From Thiogranum sp. (lineage in GTDB: Bacteria; Pseudomonadota; Gammaproteobacteria; DSM-19610): a stretch of 42,267 bases of DNA. A program made the translations under genes and the position numbers. Below, in pieces: positions 6,950 to 17,058 of the stretch. Numbering within the stretch: position 1 is the first letter of the stretch; every line of letters starts with the position of its first letter. Below the pieces are notes generated by a model. It saw only the letters and a list, made by a program, of their open reading frames with translations. It did no database searches and was not told the DNA's origin. The stretch lies in NCBI GenBank assembly GCA_030148915.1, contig JASBSN010000075.1, forward strand, positions 1 through 42,267, given 5' to 3'.

Positions 6950-9388
6950 GTGGCTGAGCGTATCTCCCGTCAGGGCATTGAAGGGCTGAGCACCAGCGAG
7001 GCGCAAAAACGTCTGGCGCAATACGGCCCTAATGCTCTAGAAGAAGAAAATACCAGTGCGCTGCTCCGGTTGCTCGCTTATTTCTGGGGGCCAATCCCAT
7101 GGATGATTGAACTCGCCGCGCTGCTCTCGGCGATCGTCCGTCATTGGGCGGACTTCAGCATTATCTTCGGCTTGCTCCTATTCAACGCGCTCATCGGCTT
7201 TTGGCAGGAATACAAGGCGGCCAACGCCCTTAAAGCGCTGAAGAGCCGATTAGCGCTCAAGGCACGCGTGCTACGTGACCGGCGCTGGGGCGAGATCGAT
7301 GCGGTTGAACTGGTGCCGGGCGATATCGTGCGCCTGCGCCTCGGTGACATCGTCCCTGCCGACGCCAGGCTCGTTGAAGGCGACTATCTCTCCGTGGATC
7401 AGTCGGCGCTGACGGGCGAGTCGCTGCCGGTGGAAAAAAAAACCGGTGACACCGTCTATTCCGGTTCGGTTGTCAAACAAGGCGAAATGGTGGCGCTGGT
7501 GACCGTCACCGGGGACGACAGCTACTTCGGTCGTACGGCGAAATTGGTACAGGATGCCGGCGCGCCGTCGCACTTCCAGAAGGCCGTTCTCACGATTGGC
7601 GATTTTCTCATCTATCTGAGTCTGGCGCTGGTGGCGGCGTTGATTCTGGTGCAGCTTTTTCGCGGTTCACCGGTGTTGGAGCTGGTGCAGTTCGCCTTGA
7701 TCCTGACAGTCGCCTCGATTCCCGTCGCCATGCCCGCCGTCCTGTCGGTCACTATGGCAGTAGGTGCATTGGCGCTGTCGAAAAACAAAGCCATCGTCTC
7801 GCGCCTGCAGTCGATCGAAGAAATGGCGGGTATCGATATCCTGTGCTCGGATAAAACCGGTACGCTGACACAGAACCGTCTGACCCTGGGCAAAGCGGAA
7901 ATTTTCGCCGCCGCCGATGAGCAGGATCTGATCGTCGCTGCGGCCCTTGCCTCCCATGCGGCCAATCGCGACGCAATTGATCTGGCGGTGATTGGCGCGG
8001 TGCGAGAAGAACGAGCTCTGCAGGGTTATCAGCTCAAGCACTTCACCCCTTTCGATCCGGTCTCCAAACGTACCGAGGCCGAGGTGATCGGACCGGACGG
8101 GAAGACCGTCAGGGTCAGCAAAGGTGCGCCGCAGATCATTGTTAAACTCGCCGCGGTTGACGAGACCACCGCGGCACGAGCCGAGGGTCTGATTCAGGAG
8201 CACGCCGCCAGAGGCATGCGCAGCCTGGGCGTGGCGCGCACCGACGAGAGCGGGCGCTGGCAGTTCCTGGGTATCTTGCCGATGTTCGATCCGCCGCGCG
8301 AGGATTCGGCCCAGACCCTCCAGGAGGCGATGGCGCATGGCATAACGGTGAAGATGGTTACTGGAGACAATCTCGCCATCGCCCGGGAAACCGCCGTGCG
8401 GCTGGGTCTGGGAAAGCGTATCGAGCCCGCTACGACGCTGTTGGACAGCGACGGGTCTCAACCGGCGGACGCCGCCGAGCGCATCGACGCAGCGGACGGT
8501 TTCGCCCAGGTCTTCCCCGAGCACAAATACGGCATCGTCAAAGCCCTGCAGCAGCGGGGTCATTTGGTCGCGATGACCGGCGATGGGGTCAACGACGCAC
8601 CGGCACTGAAGCAGGCCGATGTGGGAATTGCCGTTTCCGGCGCCACCGACGCCGCCCGCGCCGCCGCCTCGCTGATCCTCACGGCACCCGGCCTGTCGGT
8701 GATCATTGGCGCGGTCGAAGAGGCCCGACGCATCTTCGAGCGCATGAATGCGTATGCGATTTACCGCATCACGGAAACGATCCGCATCATGGTTTTTATG
8801 GTGCTTTCGATGGTCGTTTTCAATTCCTATCCCATCACGGCGGTGATGATCATTCTTCTCGCCCTGCTCAACGACATCCCGATCATGGCCATTGCCAAGG
8901 ACAATACGGGGCTGGATCCGCAACCGGTGCGTTGGCAGATGCACAGGGTGTTGACTCTCGCTACGGTGCTCGGCGTTATCGGCGTGCTCGAAACTTTCCT
9001 GCTGCTGGCAATCGTCAAGATCTGGATACCGTTACCGCTGGAACAGGTACAGACGATTATTTTTCTCAAACTATCCATAGCCGGACACCTGACCCTGTTT
9101 GTCGCCCGAACGCGTCGCCCGATGCTGACCCAGCCCTATCCGGCGCCGCTGCTCATCGGGGCGATCCTGGCCACACAGCTGATAGCTGCTCTGATCGCCG
9201 GCTTCGGCCTGCTGGTCGTTGCCCTTCCCTGGTCGTATATTGGCTGGGTGTGGATTTATTGTCTGGCATGGGTGGTCGTCGAAGACGCGGTTAAAGTGGC
9301 GTTCTATCGCCATCTGGAGCGCAACACTTCCCGACACCGCAACTTTATCAGGATGCTGGGGGACCGATTGCATTTTCCCTATCGGTGA
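6950..9388 (+). CDS. P-type ATPase, P3A proton pump type
   Basis: This inner-membrane ATPase probably exports protons, as plasma-membrane H+-ATPases of plants and fungi do. The roughly 812-residue protein has the cation-ATPase N-terminal domain, the actuator motif TGES, the phosphorylation site DKTGTLTQN and the hinge TGDGVNDAPALKQADVGIAV. There are about ten membrane segments. The M4 motif is PVAMPAV, and M6 has LLALLNDIPIMAIAKD, where the Asp aligns with the proton-binding Asp of plant AHA2 (ILNDGTIMTISKD). It lacks the large-residue additions of Ca2+ or Na+/K+ pumps. The GTG at 6950 is chosen because GGAGG (6936-6940) lies 9 bases upstream; an ATG at 6929 would add seven residues. Proton specificity is inferred from motifs. 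Confidence 0.88.
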   Translation: MAERISRQGIEGLSTSEAQKRLAQYGPNALEEENTSALLRLLAYFWGPIPWMIELAALLSAIVRHWADFSIIFGLLLFNALIGFWQEYKAANALKALKSRLALKARVLRDRRWGEIDAVELVPGDIVRLRLGDIVPADARLVEGDYLSVDQSALTGESLPVEKKTGDTVYSGSVVKQGEMVALVTVTGDDSYFGRTAKLVQDAGAPSHFQKAVLTIGDFLIYLSLALVAALILVQLFRGSPVLELVQFALILTVASIPVAMPAVLSVTMAVGALALSKNKAIVSRLQSIEEMAGIDILCSDKTGTLTQNRLTLGKAEIFAAADEQDLIVAAALASHAANRDAIDLAVIGAVREERALQGYQLKHFTPFDPVSKRTEAEVIGPDGKTVRVSKGAPQIIVKLAAVDETTAARAEGLIQEHAARGMRSLGVARTDESGRWQFLGILPMFDPPREDSAQTLQEAMAHGITVKMVTGDNLAIARETAVRLGLGKRIEPATTLLDSDGSQPADAAERIDAADGFAQVFPEHKYGIVKALQQRGHLVAMTGDGVNDAPALKQADVGIAVSGATDAARAAASLILTAPGLSVIIGAVEEARRIFERMNAYAIYRITETIRIMVFMVLSMVVFNSYPITAVMIILLALLNDIPIMAIAKDNTGLDPQPVRWQMHRVLTLATVLGVIGVLETFLLLAIVKIWIPLPLEQVQTIIFLKLSIAGHLTLFVARTRRPMLTQPYPAPLLIGAILATQLIAALIAGFGLLVVALPWSYIGWVWIYCLAWVVVEDAVKVAFYRHLERNTSRHRNFIRMLGDRLHFPYR

Positions 9389-9587
9389 TCGGCGCGACCA
9401 TCAGGTTTTCATCCTTGAAAACGTATCGCCAGCGGTGCCGAGCCCGGCTGCGATGGCCTGTGCGGTCGCGGGTCGATTCTTGAGCTGCATGAATAACTAT
9501 TTCTTTTCAATAGGTTGTGCTTATAGTCGTAACTCCCGCCAGGACATTCCCGGTAAATTTGCCTGCCCCAAAAGCGCCGATTGCCAA

Positions 9588-9617
9588 TTGCCTGCATCGG
9601 CCCTGAGAAGGTACACT
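9588..9617 (+). promoter_or_regulatory. Candidate sigma-70 promoter for the rlmN block
   Basis: TTGCCT (9588-9593) and TACACT (9612-9617) are separated by 18 bases and lie about 80 bases before rlmN. The whole 9389-9697 gap (309 bases) shows no credible gene and no clear terminator. This promoter would serve the long co-directional run that starts at rlmN. Confidence 0.4.
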
Positions 9618-9697
9618 ACGCAATTAATTTTTCTGGCAAAGCTTCTGATTTTTCGGGTATTTAACCACCCGCCCCCCGCCCCGGCAGCGACAGACAC

Positions 9698-10798
9698 ATG
9701 ACACAGGACACTGACATGCAGAACCTGCTCGACCTCGATCGACCGGCGATGGTCGAATGGTTTCGCGCCCGTGGCGAGAAGCCGTTTCGTGCCCAGCAGG
9801 TGGTGAAGTGGATTCACCAGCAGGGGGTGGACGATTTCGACCTCATGACCAACCTCGCCAAGCCGCTGCGCGAGGCGCTGAAACGCGAGGCCTGCATTCG
9901 CGGGCCGGTGGTGGCGAGTGTTCAGCGTTCGGCTGACGGCACGCGCAAATGGCTGTTTGAACTGACAGACGGCAACCGCATCGAAACAGTTTATATTCCC
10001 GAGCCGGACCGGGCGACGCTGTGCATCTCTTCGCAGGTCGGGTGCGCGCTGAACTGCAGCTTCTGTTCAACCGCGCAACAGGGTTTTAACCGTAATCTCA
10101 GCGCCGCCGAAATTATCGGTCAGCTATGGATGGCCAATCGCCTGCTGGCCGCCGAGGGCCAGGCGCAGGTCTCCAATGTGGTCTTTATGGGCATGGGCGA
10201 GCCGCTGTTGAATCTCGATCAGGTGCTGCGCGCGGTGCACCTGATGCAGGATGATTTCGCCTACGCTCTGTCCAAGCGTCGCGTCACTCTGAGCACCGCC
10301 GGTGTCGTGCCCGGTCTGCAGCGTCTGGCCCGCGAGAGCGATATCAGCCTGGCCTTGTCGCTGCACGCGCCCAATGATGCGCTGCGCGATGAGTTGGTGC
10401 CGCTGAACCGCAAATACCGCATCGAAGCAGTGTTGCAGGCGTGCAAGGCGTATGTCGGCGAAGGGCGGCGACGGGTGACCATCGAGTACGTGATGCTCGC
10501 CGATGTCAACGACAGCGATCAACACGCGCATGATCTGGCCCGGGTATTGGCGCAGGTTCCCTCCAAGGTCAACCTGATTCCGTTCAACCCGTTTCCCGCC
10601 GCGCGCTATAAGCGCAGCAGCGCGCGGCGTATCGAACGCTTCCGCGATATTCTCTACGCCCACGGTGTGGTCACGATTACACGGCGCACCCGCGGTGAGG
10701 ATATCGACGCGGCCTGCGGTCAGCTGGCGGGCGATTTCGAGGATCGCACGCGGCGCCGGCAACGTATTTCAGTCGAACTCATGGGGGGCGCGGCATGA
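9698..10798 (+). CDS. rlmN: Dual-specificity 23S rRNA/tRNA (adenine C2) methyltransferase RlmN
   Basis: RlmN is a radical-SAM enzyme that methylates C2 of A2503 in 23S rRNA and A37 in some tRNAs. The 366-residue protein has the radical-SAM cluster motif CALNCSFC at Cys116, Cys120 and Cys123. The SAM-binding [11 protein letters not shown] follows. A C-terminal cysteine in [12 protein letters not shown] corresponds to the one that forms the covalent RNA intermediate. The ATG at 9698 is used, though one at 9716 ([10 protein letters not shown]) is also possible; neither has a strong ribosome binding site. Its stop overlaps the start of pilW. Confidence 0.96.
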   Translation: MTQDTDMQNLLDLDRPAMVEWFRARGEKPFRAQQVVKWIHQQGVDDFDLMTNLAKPLREALKREACIRGPVVASVQRSADGTRKWLFELTDGNRIETVYIPEPDRATLCISSQVGCALNCSFCSTAQQGFNRNLSAAEIIGQLWMANRLLAAEGQAQVSNVVFMGMGEPLLNLDQVLRAVHLMQDDFAYALSKRRVTLSTAGVVPGLQRLARESDISLALSLHAPNDALRDELVPLNRKYRIEAVLQACKAYVGEGRRRVTIEYVMLADVNDSDQHAHDLARVLAQVPSKVNLIPFNPFPAARYKRSSARRIERFRDILYAHGVVTITRRTRGEDIDAACGQLAGDFEDRTRRRQRISVELMGGAA

Positions 10799-11571
10799 TG
10801 CGCGCAGTACTTACAGGGCTGGTGCTGTCATGGCTGCTGGTAGCCTGCGCGTCGAGCGGTGGAGGCTACAGCGGCAACAAAGCCGACGATATGAGCGACC
10901 CCGCGGAGGTCAATACCCAATTGGGCATTCAATACATGCGCCGGGGCATGTATGACGCATCGCTGGAGAAACTCAAGAAGGCCATCGGCCAGAACCCGGA
11001 CCTGCAGCTGGCGCAGGTGTCGCTGGCTATCCTCTACGAACGTCTCGGCGAGGAAGATCTGGCGGCCAGTCATTACCGCAAAGCGTACCAGATCAACGAA
11101 AAGGATCCGGTCACTCTGAACGCCTACGGCCAGTATCTGTGCCGTAACGGTGATCTCAACAAGGCCGACCGTATGTTCCGCGCGGCGGCCCAGGACCCGC
11201 TTTACCAATACCCGGAAATGATCTATACCAACGCCGGCATCTGCGCCCGCAAAGGCGCCGACCTGGCCCAGGCGGAAAGCTATTTCCGTGAGGCGTTGCA
11301 ACACAACCCGAAATACCGGCCGGCTCTGCAGGAAATGGCGCGCAGCAGCTTCGCCAGCAAAGAATATCTGGCCACCCGCGCTTACCTGCAACGTCTGCAG
11401 GCGCTGACACCGTTGAGCCCGGAGTTTCTCTGGATCGGCGTGCGCGCCGAATCCGCCATGCACAATCGGGATGCCATGGCCAGTTACGCACTGGCGCTGA
11501 AAAACCGTTATCCGGAAGCGGAAGAAACCCAGGCATTGATTCAGTGGGAGCGCAAACAGGGTGAGCGTTGA
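10795..11571 (+). CDS. pilW: Type IV pilus biogenesis lipoprotein PilW/PilF (TPR)
   Basis: This outer-membrane lipoprotein pilots assembly of the PilQ secretin in type IV pilus systems. The 258-residue precursor has a signal peptide with lipobox LVAC (modified Cys18). TPR helices then run from about residue 40 to 240 (for example [20 protein letters not shown]). The position between rlmN and rodZ is the conserved gammaproteobacterial locus for this gene. It overlaps rlmN by 4 bases and rodZ by 11, indicating an operon. No other pilus genes are in the window. Confidence 0.9.
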   Translation: MMRAVLTGLVLSWLLVACASSGGGYSGNKADDMSDPAEVNTQLGIQYMRRGMYDASLEKLKKAIGQNPDLQLAQVSLAILYERLGEEDLAASHYRKAYQINEKDPVTLNAYGQYLCRNGDLNKADRMFRAAAQDPLYQYPEMIYTNAGICARKGADLAQAESYFREALQHNPKYRPALQEMARSSFASKEYLATRAYLQRLQALTPLSPEFLWIGVRAESAMHNRDAMASYALALKNRYPEAEETQALIQWERKQGER

Positions 11572-12484
11572 GGATATCCAGAACCCGCCGCCGTCCGGGG
11601 AAGAGGGAGGGGCGCTTGGCGCTATCGGCAACCGTTTGGCGACCGCGCGTCAGCAGCAGAAACTCGAACCCGGCACCGTGGCTTCACGTCTGCACCTGAG
11701 CGTTGCGGTGGTCGACGCCCTGGAATCGGGCAATCGCACCGCGCTGCCGGCGATGACCTTTGTCCGCGGCTATATCAAGTCCTACGCCCGCCTGCTGGGC
11801 CTGGACGAAACACAGCTCCTGGCCCTGTTGCCGGAGACAGAAAACTATCGCTCGGCGCCGCTCAAGGCGGTGGGCATGAGCCGGGCGCGACGGCCGCAGC
11901 CGATCGGCAAGTGGCTGATGTGGATTGTGGCGGTCGCGGCGCTGGTGTTATTGATGGTCTACGGCGTACCGACGCTGGAGCGCGTATGGACACGCGTCCA
12001 ACAGCCCGAGGAGAGCGGCGCGCTGCAGTTGCCACTCGGTCAGCAAAACGAAGTGACGCCGCTCGCGCCTGAACCCGGAGCCGAAAGCCCGGCGGAAGAA
12101 CCGGCGGTGGTGCCGGAATCGGAGGAGCAGGGCGATGCGCCGCTGCCGCCTGCGGACACCGGCGCCGCCGCGTCGCCCACCGAGTCGCAACCGCCCTCGC
12201 CTGTGCAACCTGTTGCGACTCCCGCCGCGGTCACCGACATCTCCAGCCCCGCGTTGATTGAGCTGCGTTTTCGCCAAGACAGTTGGGTGGAAATGGAAAG
12301 TCACGGCCGCAAGTTGGTGGTCGGCATTCAGAGCGCCGGCAGTGAACGCAGCGTGCGCGCCGAGCCGCCGGTGCAGCTGCTGTTGGGTAATGCGCCGGGC
12401 GTCGAGGTGGAGTATCGCGGCCGACCGGTCGATCTGAAACCTTATCAGCGTGGTAAGGTTGCGCGCCTGACGCTGGCGGACTGA
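11561..12484 (+). CDS. rodZ: Cytoskeletal/cell-shape protein RodZ
   Basis: RodZ is a bitopic inner-membrane protein that links MreB filaments to the wall-elongation machinery. In this 307-residue protein an N-terminal helix-turn-helix domain (about 20-90: [26 protein letters not shown]) binds MreB. A single membrane helix (about 115-135: [19 protein letters not shown]) follows. Next is a Pro/Glu/Ala-rich periplasmic linker (about 145-225), and then a C-terminal beta domain of the DUF4115 type. The start is a GTG overlapping pilW. In many relatives ispG lies between rodZ and hisS; here hisS follows after 5 bases. Confidence 0.92.
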   Translation: MSVEDIQNPPPSGEEGGALGAIGNRLATARQQQKLEPGTVASRLHLSVAVVDALESGNRTALPAMTFVRGYIKSYARLLGLDETQLLALLPETENYRSAPLKAVGMSRARRPQPIGKWLMWIVAVAALVLLMVYGVPTLERVWTRVQQPEESGALQLPLGQQNEVTPLAPEPGAESPAEEPAVVPESEEQGDAPLPPADTGAAASPTESQPPSPVQPVATPAAVTDISSPALIELRFRQDSWVEMESHGRKLVVGIQSAGSERSVRAEPPVQLLLGNAPGVEVEYRGRPVDLKPYQRGKVARLTLAD

Positions 12485-12489
12485 CAGTC

Positions 12490-13764
12490 ATGGCCGACAC
12501 TCTGCAAGCCATTCGTGGCATGAACGATATACTGCCTCAGCAGTCCTACCTGTGGCAGTTCGTCGAAAGCGGCGTGCGCAGCGTGCTGGAGTCTTATGGC
12601 TACCGCGAAATCCGCCTGCCGATTGTCGAAAAGACAGAATTGTTCAAGCGCTCGATCGGCGAAGTCACCGACATTGTCGAAAAGGAAATGTATACCTTCT
12701 CTGATCGTAACGGCGACAGCCTGACGCTGCGTCCCGAGGGTACCGCGGGGTGCGTGCGGGCCTGCATTCAGCACGGGCTGATCGCCGGCCAGGTGCAGCG
12801 CCTGTGGTACAGCGGACCGATGTTCCGTCACGAGCGTCCACAGAAAGGCCGTTATCGCCAGTTTCATCAGGTGGGTGTGGAAGTCTTTGGTCTGCGGGGT
12901 CCGGACATTGACGCCGAGCTGCTGATGTTGACGGCGCGGCTGTGGCGGCGCCTCGGTCTGACGCAGGTGAATCTGCAGCTCAACTCCCTGGGCACCGCGC
13001 CGGCGCGTGCGGCCTTCCGCGATGCGTTGGTCGAGTATCTGCGCGCGCACGAGGAACGTCTCGACGATGACAGCAGGCGACGCCTGGAGACGAACCCCTT
13101 GCGCATTCTGGACAGCAAAAACCCCGACATCCAGAGCCTGCTCGCCGAAGCACCGGTGTTGAGCGACTACCTCGACGCGGAATCGAGCGATCATTTCGCC
13201 CAGCTGTGCGCGCAGCTCGATGCCGCCGCGATCGCCTACCGTGTCAACCCAAGGCTGGTCCGCGGGCTGGATTACTACGGCGGTACGGTGTTCGAGTGGG
13301 TCACCGATCAACTGGGCGCCCAGGGCACCGTCTGTGCCGGCGGGCGCTATGACGCGCTGGTGGAGTACCTCGGCGGCAAGCCCACCCCGGCGATCGGTTT
13401 TGCCCTCGGGCTGGAGCGGCTGATCGGGTTGCTCGAGCAGCAACAGTCCGAGCTCCCGGCCGACGACCCACACCTGTATATTGTCGCCCTCGGAGAGTCG
13501 GCCCAGCGCGAAGGTCTGCTGTTGTCGGAACAATTGCGTGAAGCGCTGCCGCGCTTGCGCATCGTCACCCATTGCGGTGGCGGCAGCTTCAAAAGTCAGT
13601 TCAAAAAAGCCGACCGCAGCGGCGCGCGTTACGCACTGGTGCTCGGCGATGATGAAGTGGCGAGCCGCCAGGCCGGTCTCAAGCCACTGCGCGAGCAAAG
13701 CGAGCAGCGGCGCGTGGCCTTCGAGGCCTTGCCGCAGCACTTGGCCGAATTATTCAATTACTAG
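12490..13764 (+). CDS. hisS: Histidine--tRNA ligase
   Basis: This class II aminoacyl-tRNA synthetase charges tRNA-His in the cytoplasm. The 424-residue protein begins [16 protein letters not shown]. It shows motif 2 ([21 protein letters not shown]), the HisRS signature [15 protein letters not shown], motif 3 ([11 protein letters not shown]) and the C-terminal anticodon-binding domain (from about residue 325). The length is normal. It lies in a tight series with rodZ before and yfgM after. Confidence 0.97.
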   Translation: MADTLQAIRGMNDILPQQSYLWQFVESGVRSVLESYGYREIRLPIVEKTELFKRSIGEVTDIVEKEMYTFSDRNGDSLTLRPEGTAGCVRACIQHGLIAGQVQRLWYSGPMFRHERPQKGRYRQFHQVGVEVFGLRGPDIDAELLMLTARLWRRLGLTQVNLQLNSLGTAPARAAFRDALVEYLRAHEERLDDDSRRRLETNPLRILDSKNPDIQSLLAEAPVLSDYLDAESSDHFAQLCAQLDAAAIAYRVNPRLVRGLDYYGGTVFEWVTDQLGAQGTVCAGGRYDALVEYLGGKPTPAIGFALGLERLIGLLEQQQSELPADDPHLYIVALGESAQREGLLLSEQLREALPRLRIVTHCGGGSFKSQFKKADRSGARYALVLGDDEVASRQAGLKPLREQSEQRRVAFEALPQHLAELFNY

Positions 13765-13777
13765 ACAGGCAGGAGAG

Positions 13778-14455
13778 ATGCCGATGGTCGTACATGCCTC
13801 GGAAAAAGAACAGGTCGAAGCGTTAAGAAGCTGGTGGAAGGAAAACGGCAGCTCGCTGATAACCGGAGTGCTGCTCGGTTTGGCGCTCTTGCTGGGCTTC
13901 AAGGCCTGGCAGGGGTACCAGGAAAAACAAGCGCTGAGCGCCTCGAACACCTATGCCCAGATGCTCGCTGCGGCCGGCAGCGAACAAGGCGCGCAAGCAC
14001 AGAGCGAACAGGTGCAGGCGCTGGCCAACGAACTGATCAGTAACCATAGCGGCTCGACTTATGCAGTGCTGGCCGCCTTGATGCTCGCCCGCCAGGCGGT
14101 GGATGGCGGTGAGTTGCCGGCCGCGCAGGCGCAACTGCAATGGGCGATCGAACACACCGACTCGGAACAGATCCGCCAGAGCGCGCGCGTTCGTCTGATC
14201 CGCCTGCTCATCGATCAGGAGAACTACACGGAGGCCGAGCAGCGCCTGGGCGAGATTCAGGACGCCGGCGCCTATGCCTATCAGTTCAGCGAGCTCAGGG
14301 GAGATCTTGCCGTGGCGCGGGGCGATCAGGCCGCGGCCGCGGCGGCGTATCGCCAGGCGCTGGATCAATTGCCCGCCGGAGCGCCGAATCAGGCGCTGCT
14401 CACCGCCAAGTTGGAAAACGTCGGCGGTAGCGCCAATAGCGGTGATGCGCCCTGA
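13778..14455 (+). CDS. yfgM: YfgM: SecYEG-associated periplasmic chaperone-ancillary protein
   Basis: YfgM is an inner-membrane protein with a periplasmic TPR domain. In E. coli it associates with SecYEG and PpiD and helps pass proteins to periplasmic chaperones. The 225-residue product has a cytoplasmic N-terminus (EKEQVEALRSWWKENG), one membrane helix (about 24-44: SLITGVLLGLALLLGFKAW) and TPR-like helices to the C-terminus. The ATG at 13778 is chosen because AGGAG lies just upstream; the open frame extends far into hisS without biological support. Its stop overlaps the bamB start (TGATG). Confidence 0.9.
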   Translation: MPMVVHASEKEQVEALRSWWKENGSSLITGVLLGLALLLGFKAWQGYQEKQALSASNTYAQMLAAAGSEQGAQAQSEQVQALANELISNHSGSTYAVLAALMLARQAVDGGELPAAQAQLQWAIEHTDSEQIRQSARVRLIRLLIDQENYTEAEQRLGEIQDAGAYAYQFSELRGDLAVARGDQAAAAAAYRQALDQLPAGAPNQALLTAKLENVGGSANSGDAP

Positions 14456-15609
14456 TGCTGCGCCGGCTGATAATGGTTTTGCTGATGTCCGGCCTGCTGG
14501 GCGGCTGTTCGCTGTTCGGGAGCAAGGATAATGCGGAGCCTCCCGCGGAGCTGAAAAAGTTCGACCGCCGGGTCGAGCTGCACGAGTTGTGGAGCCACGG
14601 TGTCGGTGAGGGCACCGACCGGCAGTTTGTCAGGCTGGTGCCGACACGGGTCGACGAGCGGGTGTATGTCGCCGATCGCAGCGGAGCGATAGCGGCCTAT
14701 GAGCTGGAAAGTGGCAAACGGATTTGGCGTACCAAGACCGGTCTGACGATCTCGGCCGGTGCCGGGGTCGGTGGCGGACTGGTGCTGGCGGGCAGCAGCG
14801 AGGGCCGGCTGGTGGCGCTGGACGCCGCCAGCGGTGAGCAGCGCTGGCTGGTCGATGTACCGAGTGAAGTACTCTCGGTGCCGAGAGTTTACGATGATAT
14901 CGTTATTGTGCAAACGGTCGATGGAACGGTTTCCGCGCTGAGTGCCAAAGACGGCAAACGGCTGTGGCTCTACGACCGCTCGGTACCGGTGTTGACGCTG
15001 CGCGGCACCAGCACCCCGCTGATCGACGCCGGCGTGGTTATTGCCGGTTTTGCCAACGGCAAGCTGGCGGCGCTGGATGTGCGCAACGGGCGCGAAATCT
15101 GGAGCGCCGCGGTGGCCATTCCCCATGGACGCACCGAGTTGCAGCGCATTGTCGATCTCGACGCCGACCCGGTGATCCGCGGCGGCATCCTCTACGCCGG
15201 CAGCTTTCAGGGGCGTCTGGTAGCGGTCTCTTTGCAAGACGGGCGCGTATTGTGGAACCGGGAGATGTCGACCTATGCCGGCATTGCCGTCGATCGCAGC
15301 CTGGTGCTGGTCAGCGACGCCGATAGCGACGTCTGGGCGATAGATCGTCGCAGCGGACAATCGTTATGGAAACAGTCGGATCTGCGTCGGCGTTCTCTTA
15401 CCGGTCCGGCCAGCATCGGCGACTATGTTGCCGTGGGTGATTACGAAGGCTATCTGCACCTGTTATCGCGCAGCGACGGTGCTGTGGTCGGGCGCGAACG
15501 CGTCGACAGCGACGGTATAGGTGCGGCGCCATTGGCAATCGGCGATGACCGACTGCTGGTGCTGGGCGCCGGCGGCACGCTGTCGCTGTACCGCCTCGAA
15601 ACGCCTTAA
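14455..15609 (+). CDS. bamB: Outer-membrane protein assembly factor BamB
   Basis: BamB is a lipoprotein of the Bam complex that folds beta-barrel proteins into the outer membrane. The 384-residue precursor has a signal peptide ending LLGGC (lipid-modified Cys18). An eight-bladed beta-propeller follows, with repeated PQQ-like motifs such as LVALDAASGEQRW, VSALSAKDGKRLWLYD and VWAIDRRSGQSLW. The length is typical. It overlaps yfgM by one base and is followed 24 bases later by der, the conserved order. Confidence 0.95.
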   Translation: MLRRLIMVLLMSGLLGGCSLFGSKDNAEPPAELKKFDRRVELHELWSHGVGEGTDRQFVRLVPTRVDERVYVADRSGAIAAYELESGKRIWRTKTGLTISAGAGVGGGLVLAGSSEGRLVALDAASGEQRWLVDVPSEVLSVPRVYDDIVIVQTVDGTVSALSAKDGKRLWLYDRSVPVLTLRGTSTPLIDAGVVIAGFANGKLAALDVRNGREIWSAAVAIPHGRTELQRIVDLDADPVIRGGILYAGSFQGRLVAVSLQDGRVLWNREMSTYAGIAVDRSLVLVSDADSDVWAIDRRSGQSLWKQSDLRRRSLTGPASIGDYVAVGDYEGYLHLLSRSDGAVVGRERVDSDGIGAAPLAIGDDRLLVLGAGGTLSLYRLETP

Positions 15610-15633
15610 GCATTACTGTACGGCCGATCCCGC

Positions 15634-17034
15634 ATGCTACCCGTCATCGCTCTGATCGGCCGTCCCAATGTCGGTAAATCGACGCTGTTCAACCAGCTCA
15701 CGCGTAGCCGCGACGCGTTGGTGGCGGATTTTCCCGGCCTGACGCGCGATCGCCAGTACGGCAGCGGCAAGCTTGGCGAACGTCCGTACCTGGTGGTCGA
15801 TACCGGCGGTCTGCTCGGTGATGAGCGCGGCCTGGACGGACTGATGGCCGCCCAGGTGTGGCTGGCCGTCGAGGAGGCCGACAGTGTGCTGTTCATGCTG
15901 GATGCGCGCGATGGTATCAACCTGAGCGATCAGCAGATCGCCGAGCGCCTGCGGCGCAGCGGCAAGCCGGTGTGGCTGGCACTTAATAAGGCCGACAGTA
16001 TCGATACCACCTCGGTGGCCGCGGAGGCCTGCGCGCTGGGTTTCGGCCGACCGGTGGAAATCGCCGCGGTCCACGGACGTGGCGTCGGCGATCTGATCGA
16101 TCGTGCGCTGGCCGCCTTGCCGACATCACCGAGTCCTGATCCGGCGTTGTCCGACGAGGCGGCGCAAGGAATCCGCCTGGCCGTGGTGGGTCGTCCCAAC
16201 GTGGGTAAATCCACGCTCATCAACCGTATGCTCGGTGAACAGCGAGTGCTGGCTTTCGACCAGCCGGGCACCACGCGCGACAGCATTTATATTCCCTTCG
16301 AACGCGACGGCCAGAGCTACACCCTGATCGATACCGCGGGGGTACGGCGGCGTAGCAAGGTCAGCGAAGCGGTAGAGAAGTTCAGCGTCATCAAAACGCT
16401 GCAGGCCATTAACGATGCGCACGTGGCGATACTGGTAATCGATGCCCACGAAGGTGAATCCGCGGATCAGGACGCCTCGCTGGCCGGGCACATTATCGAC
16501 AGCGGCACGGCGCTGGTACTGGCGATCAATAAGTGGGATGGCCTCGACGACGACCAGCGCCAGTGGTTTCGCACCCAACTGGAGTGCCGTTTACCGTTCC
16601 TCGTCTTCGCCGAGCGCTTTTTCATCTCCGCGCTGCACGGCAGTGGCGTCGGTAACCTGTTTGCCGCCGTGGAGGCGGCCCATCGCGCGGCCGCTACCAA
16701 GGTGTCGACGCCGGAGCTGACCCGCCTGCTGGAGCGCGCGGTGCACGAACATCAGCCGCCGCTGGTGCAGGGACGGCGCATCAAGCTGCGCTATGCGCAT
16801 CAGGGGGGGCAGAATCCGCCGGTTATCGTCATCCACGGCAATCAGACCGAAAGGCTGCCGCACAGCTATAAACGTTATCTGAACAATTTCTTTCGCGAGG
16901 CGCTCAAATTGGTGGGCACGCCGATCCGGTTGGAGTTCAAAACGGGGGAAAATCCCTATAAAGGCCGTCGCAACAGCCTCACCGCTCGACAGCAGCGACG
17001 TCGAAAACGTATGATTCGTCATGTAAAAAAATAA
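15634..17034 (+). CDS. der: Ribosome-assembly GTPase Der (EngA)
   Basis: Der is an essential GTPase with two tandem G domains that acts in 50S subunit maturation. In this 466-residue protein the first domain starts at about residue 4 with [14 protein letters not shown]. Its other motifs are DTGG and NKAD. The second starts at about residue 184 with [14 protein letters not shown], and has DTAG and NKWD. A KH-like C-terminal domain follows, ending in a basic tail ([15 protein letters not shown]). Everything is as expected for the family. Confidence 0.97.
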   Translation: MLPVIALIGRPNVGKSTLFNQLTRSRDALVADFPGLTRDRQYGSGKLGERPYLVVDTGGLLGDERGLDGLMAAQVWLAVEEADSVLFMLDARDGINLSDQQIAERLRRSGKPVWLALNKADSIDTTSVAAEACALGFGRPVEIAAVHGRGVGDLIDRALAALPTSPSPDPALSDEAAQGIRLAVVGRPNVGKSTLINRMLGEQRVLAFDQPGTTRDSIYIPFERDGQSYTLIDTAGVRRRSKVSEAVEKFSVIKTLQAINDAHVAILVIDAHEGESADQDASLAGHIIDSGTALVLAINKWDGLDDDQRQWFRTQLECRLPFLVFAERFFISALHGSGVGNLFAAVEAAHRAAATKVSTPELTRLLERAVHEHQPPLVQGRRIKLRYAHQGGQNPPVIVIHGNQTERLPHSYKRYLNNFFREALKLVGTPIRLEFKTGENPYKGRRNSLTARQQRRRKRMIRHVKK

Positions 17035-17058
17035 TTGATACGGCCAATGACCCTGGTA

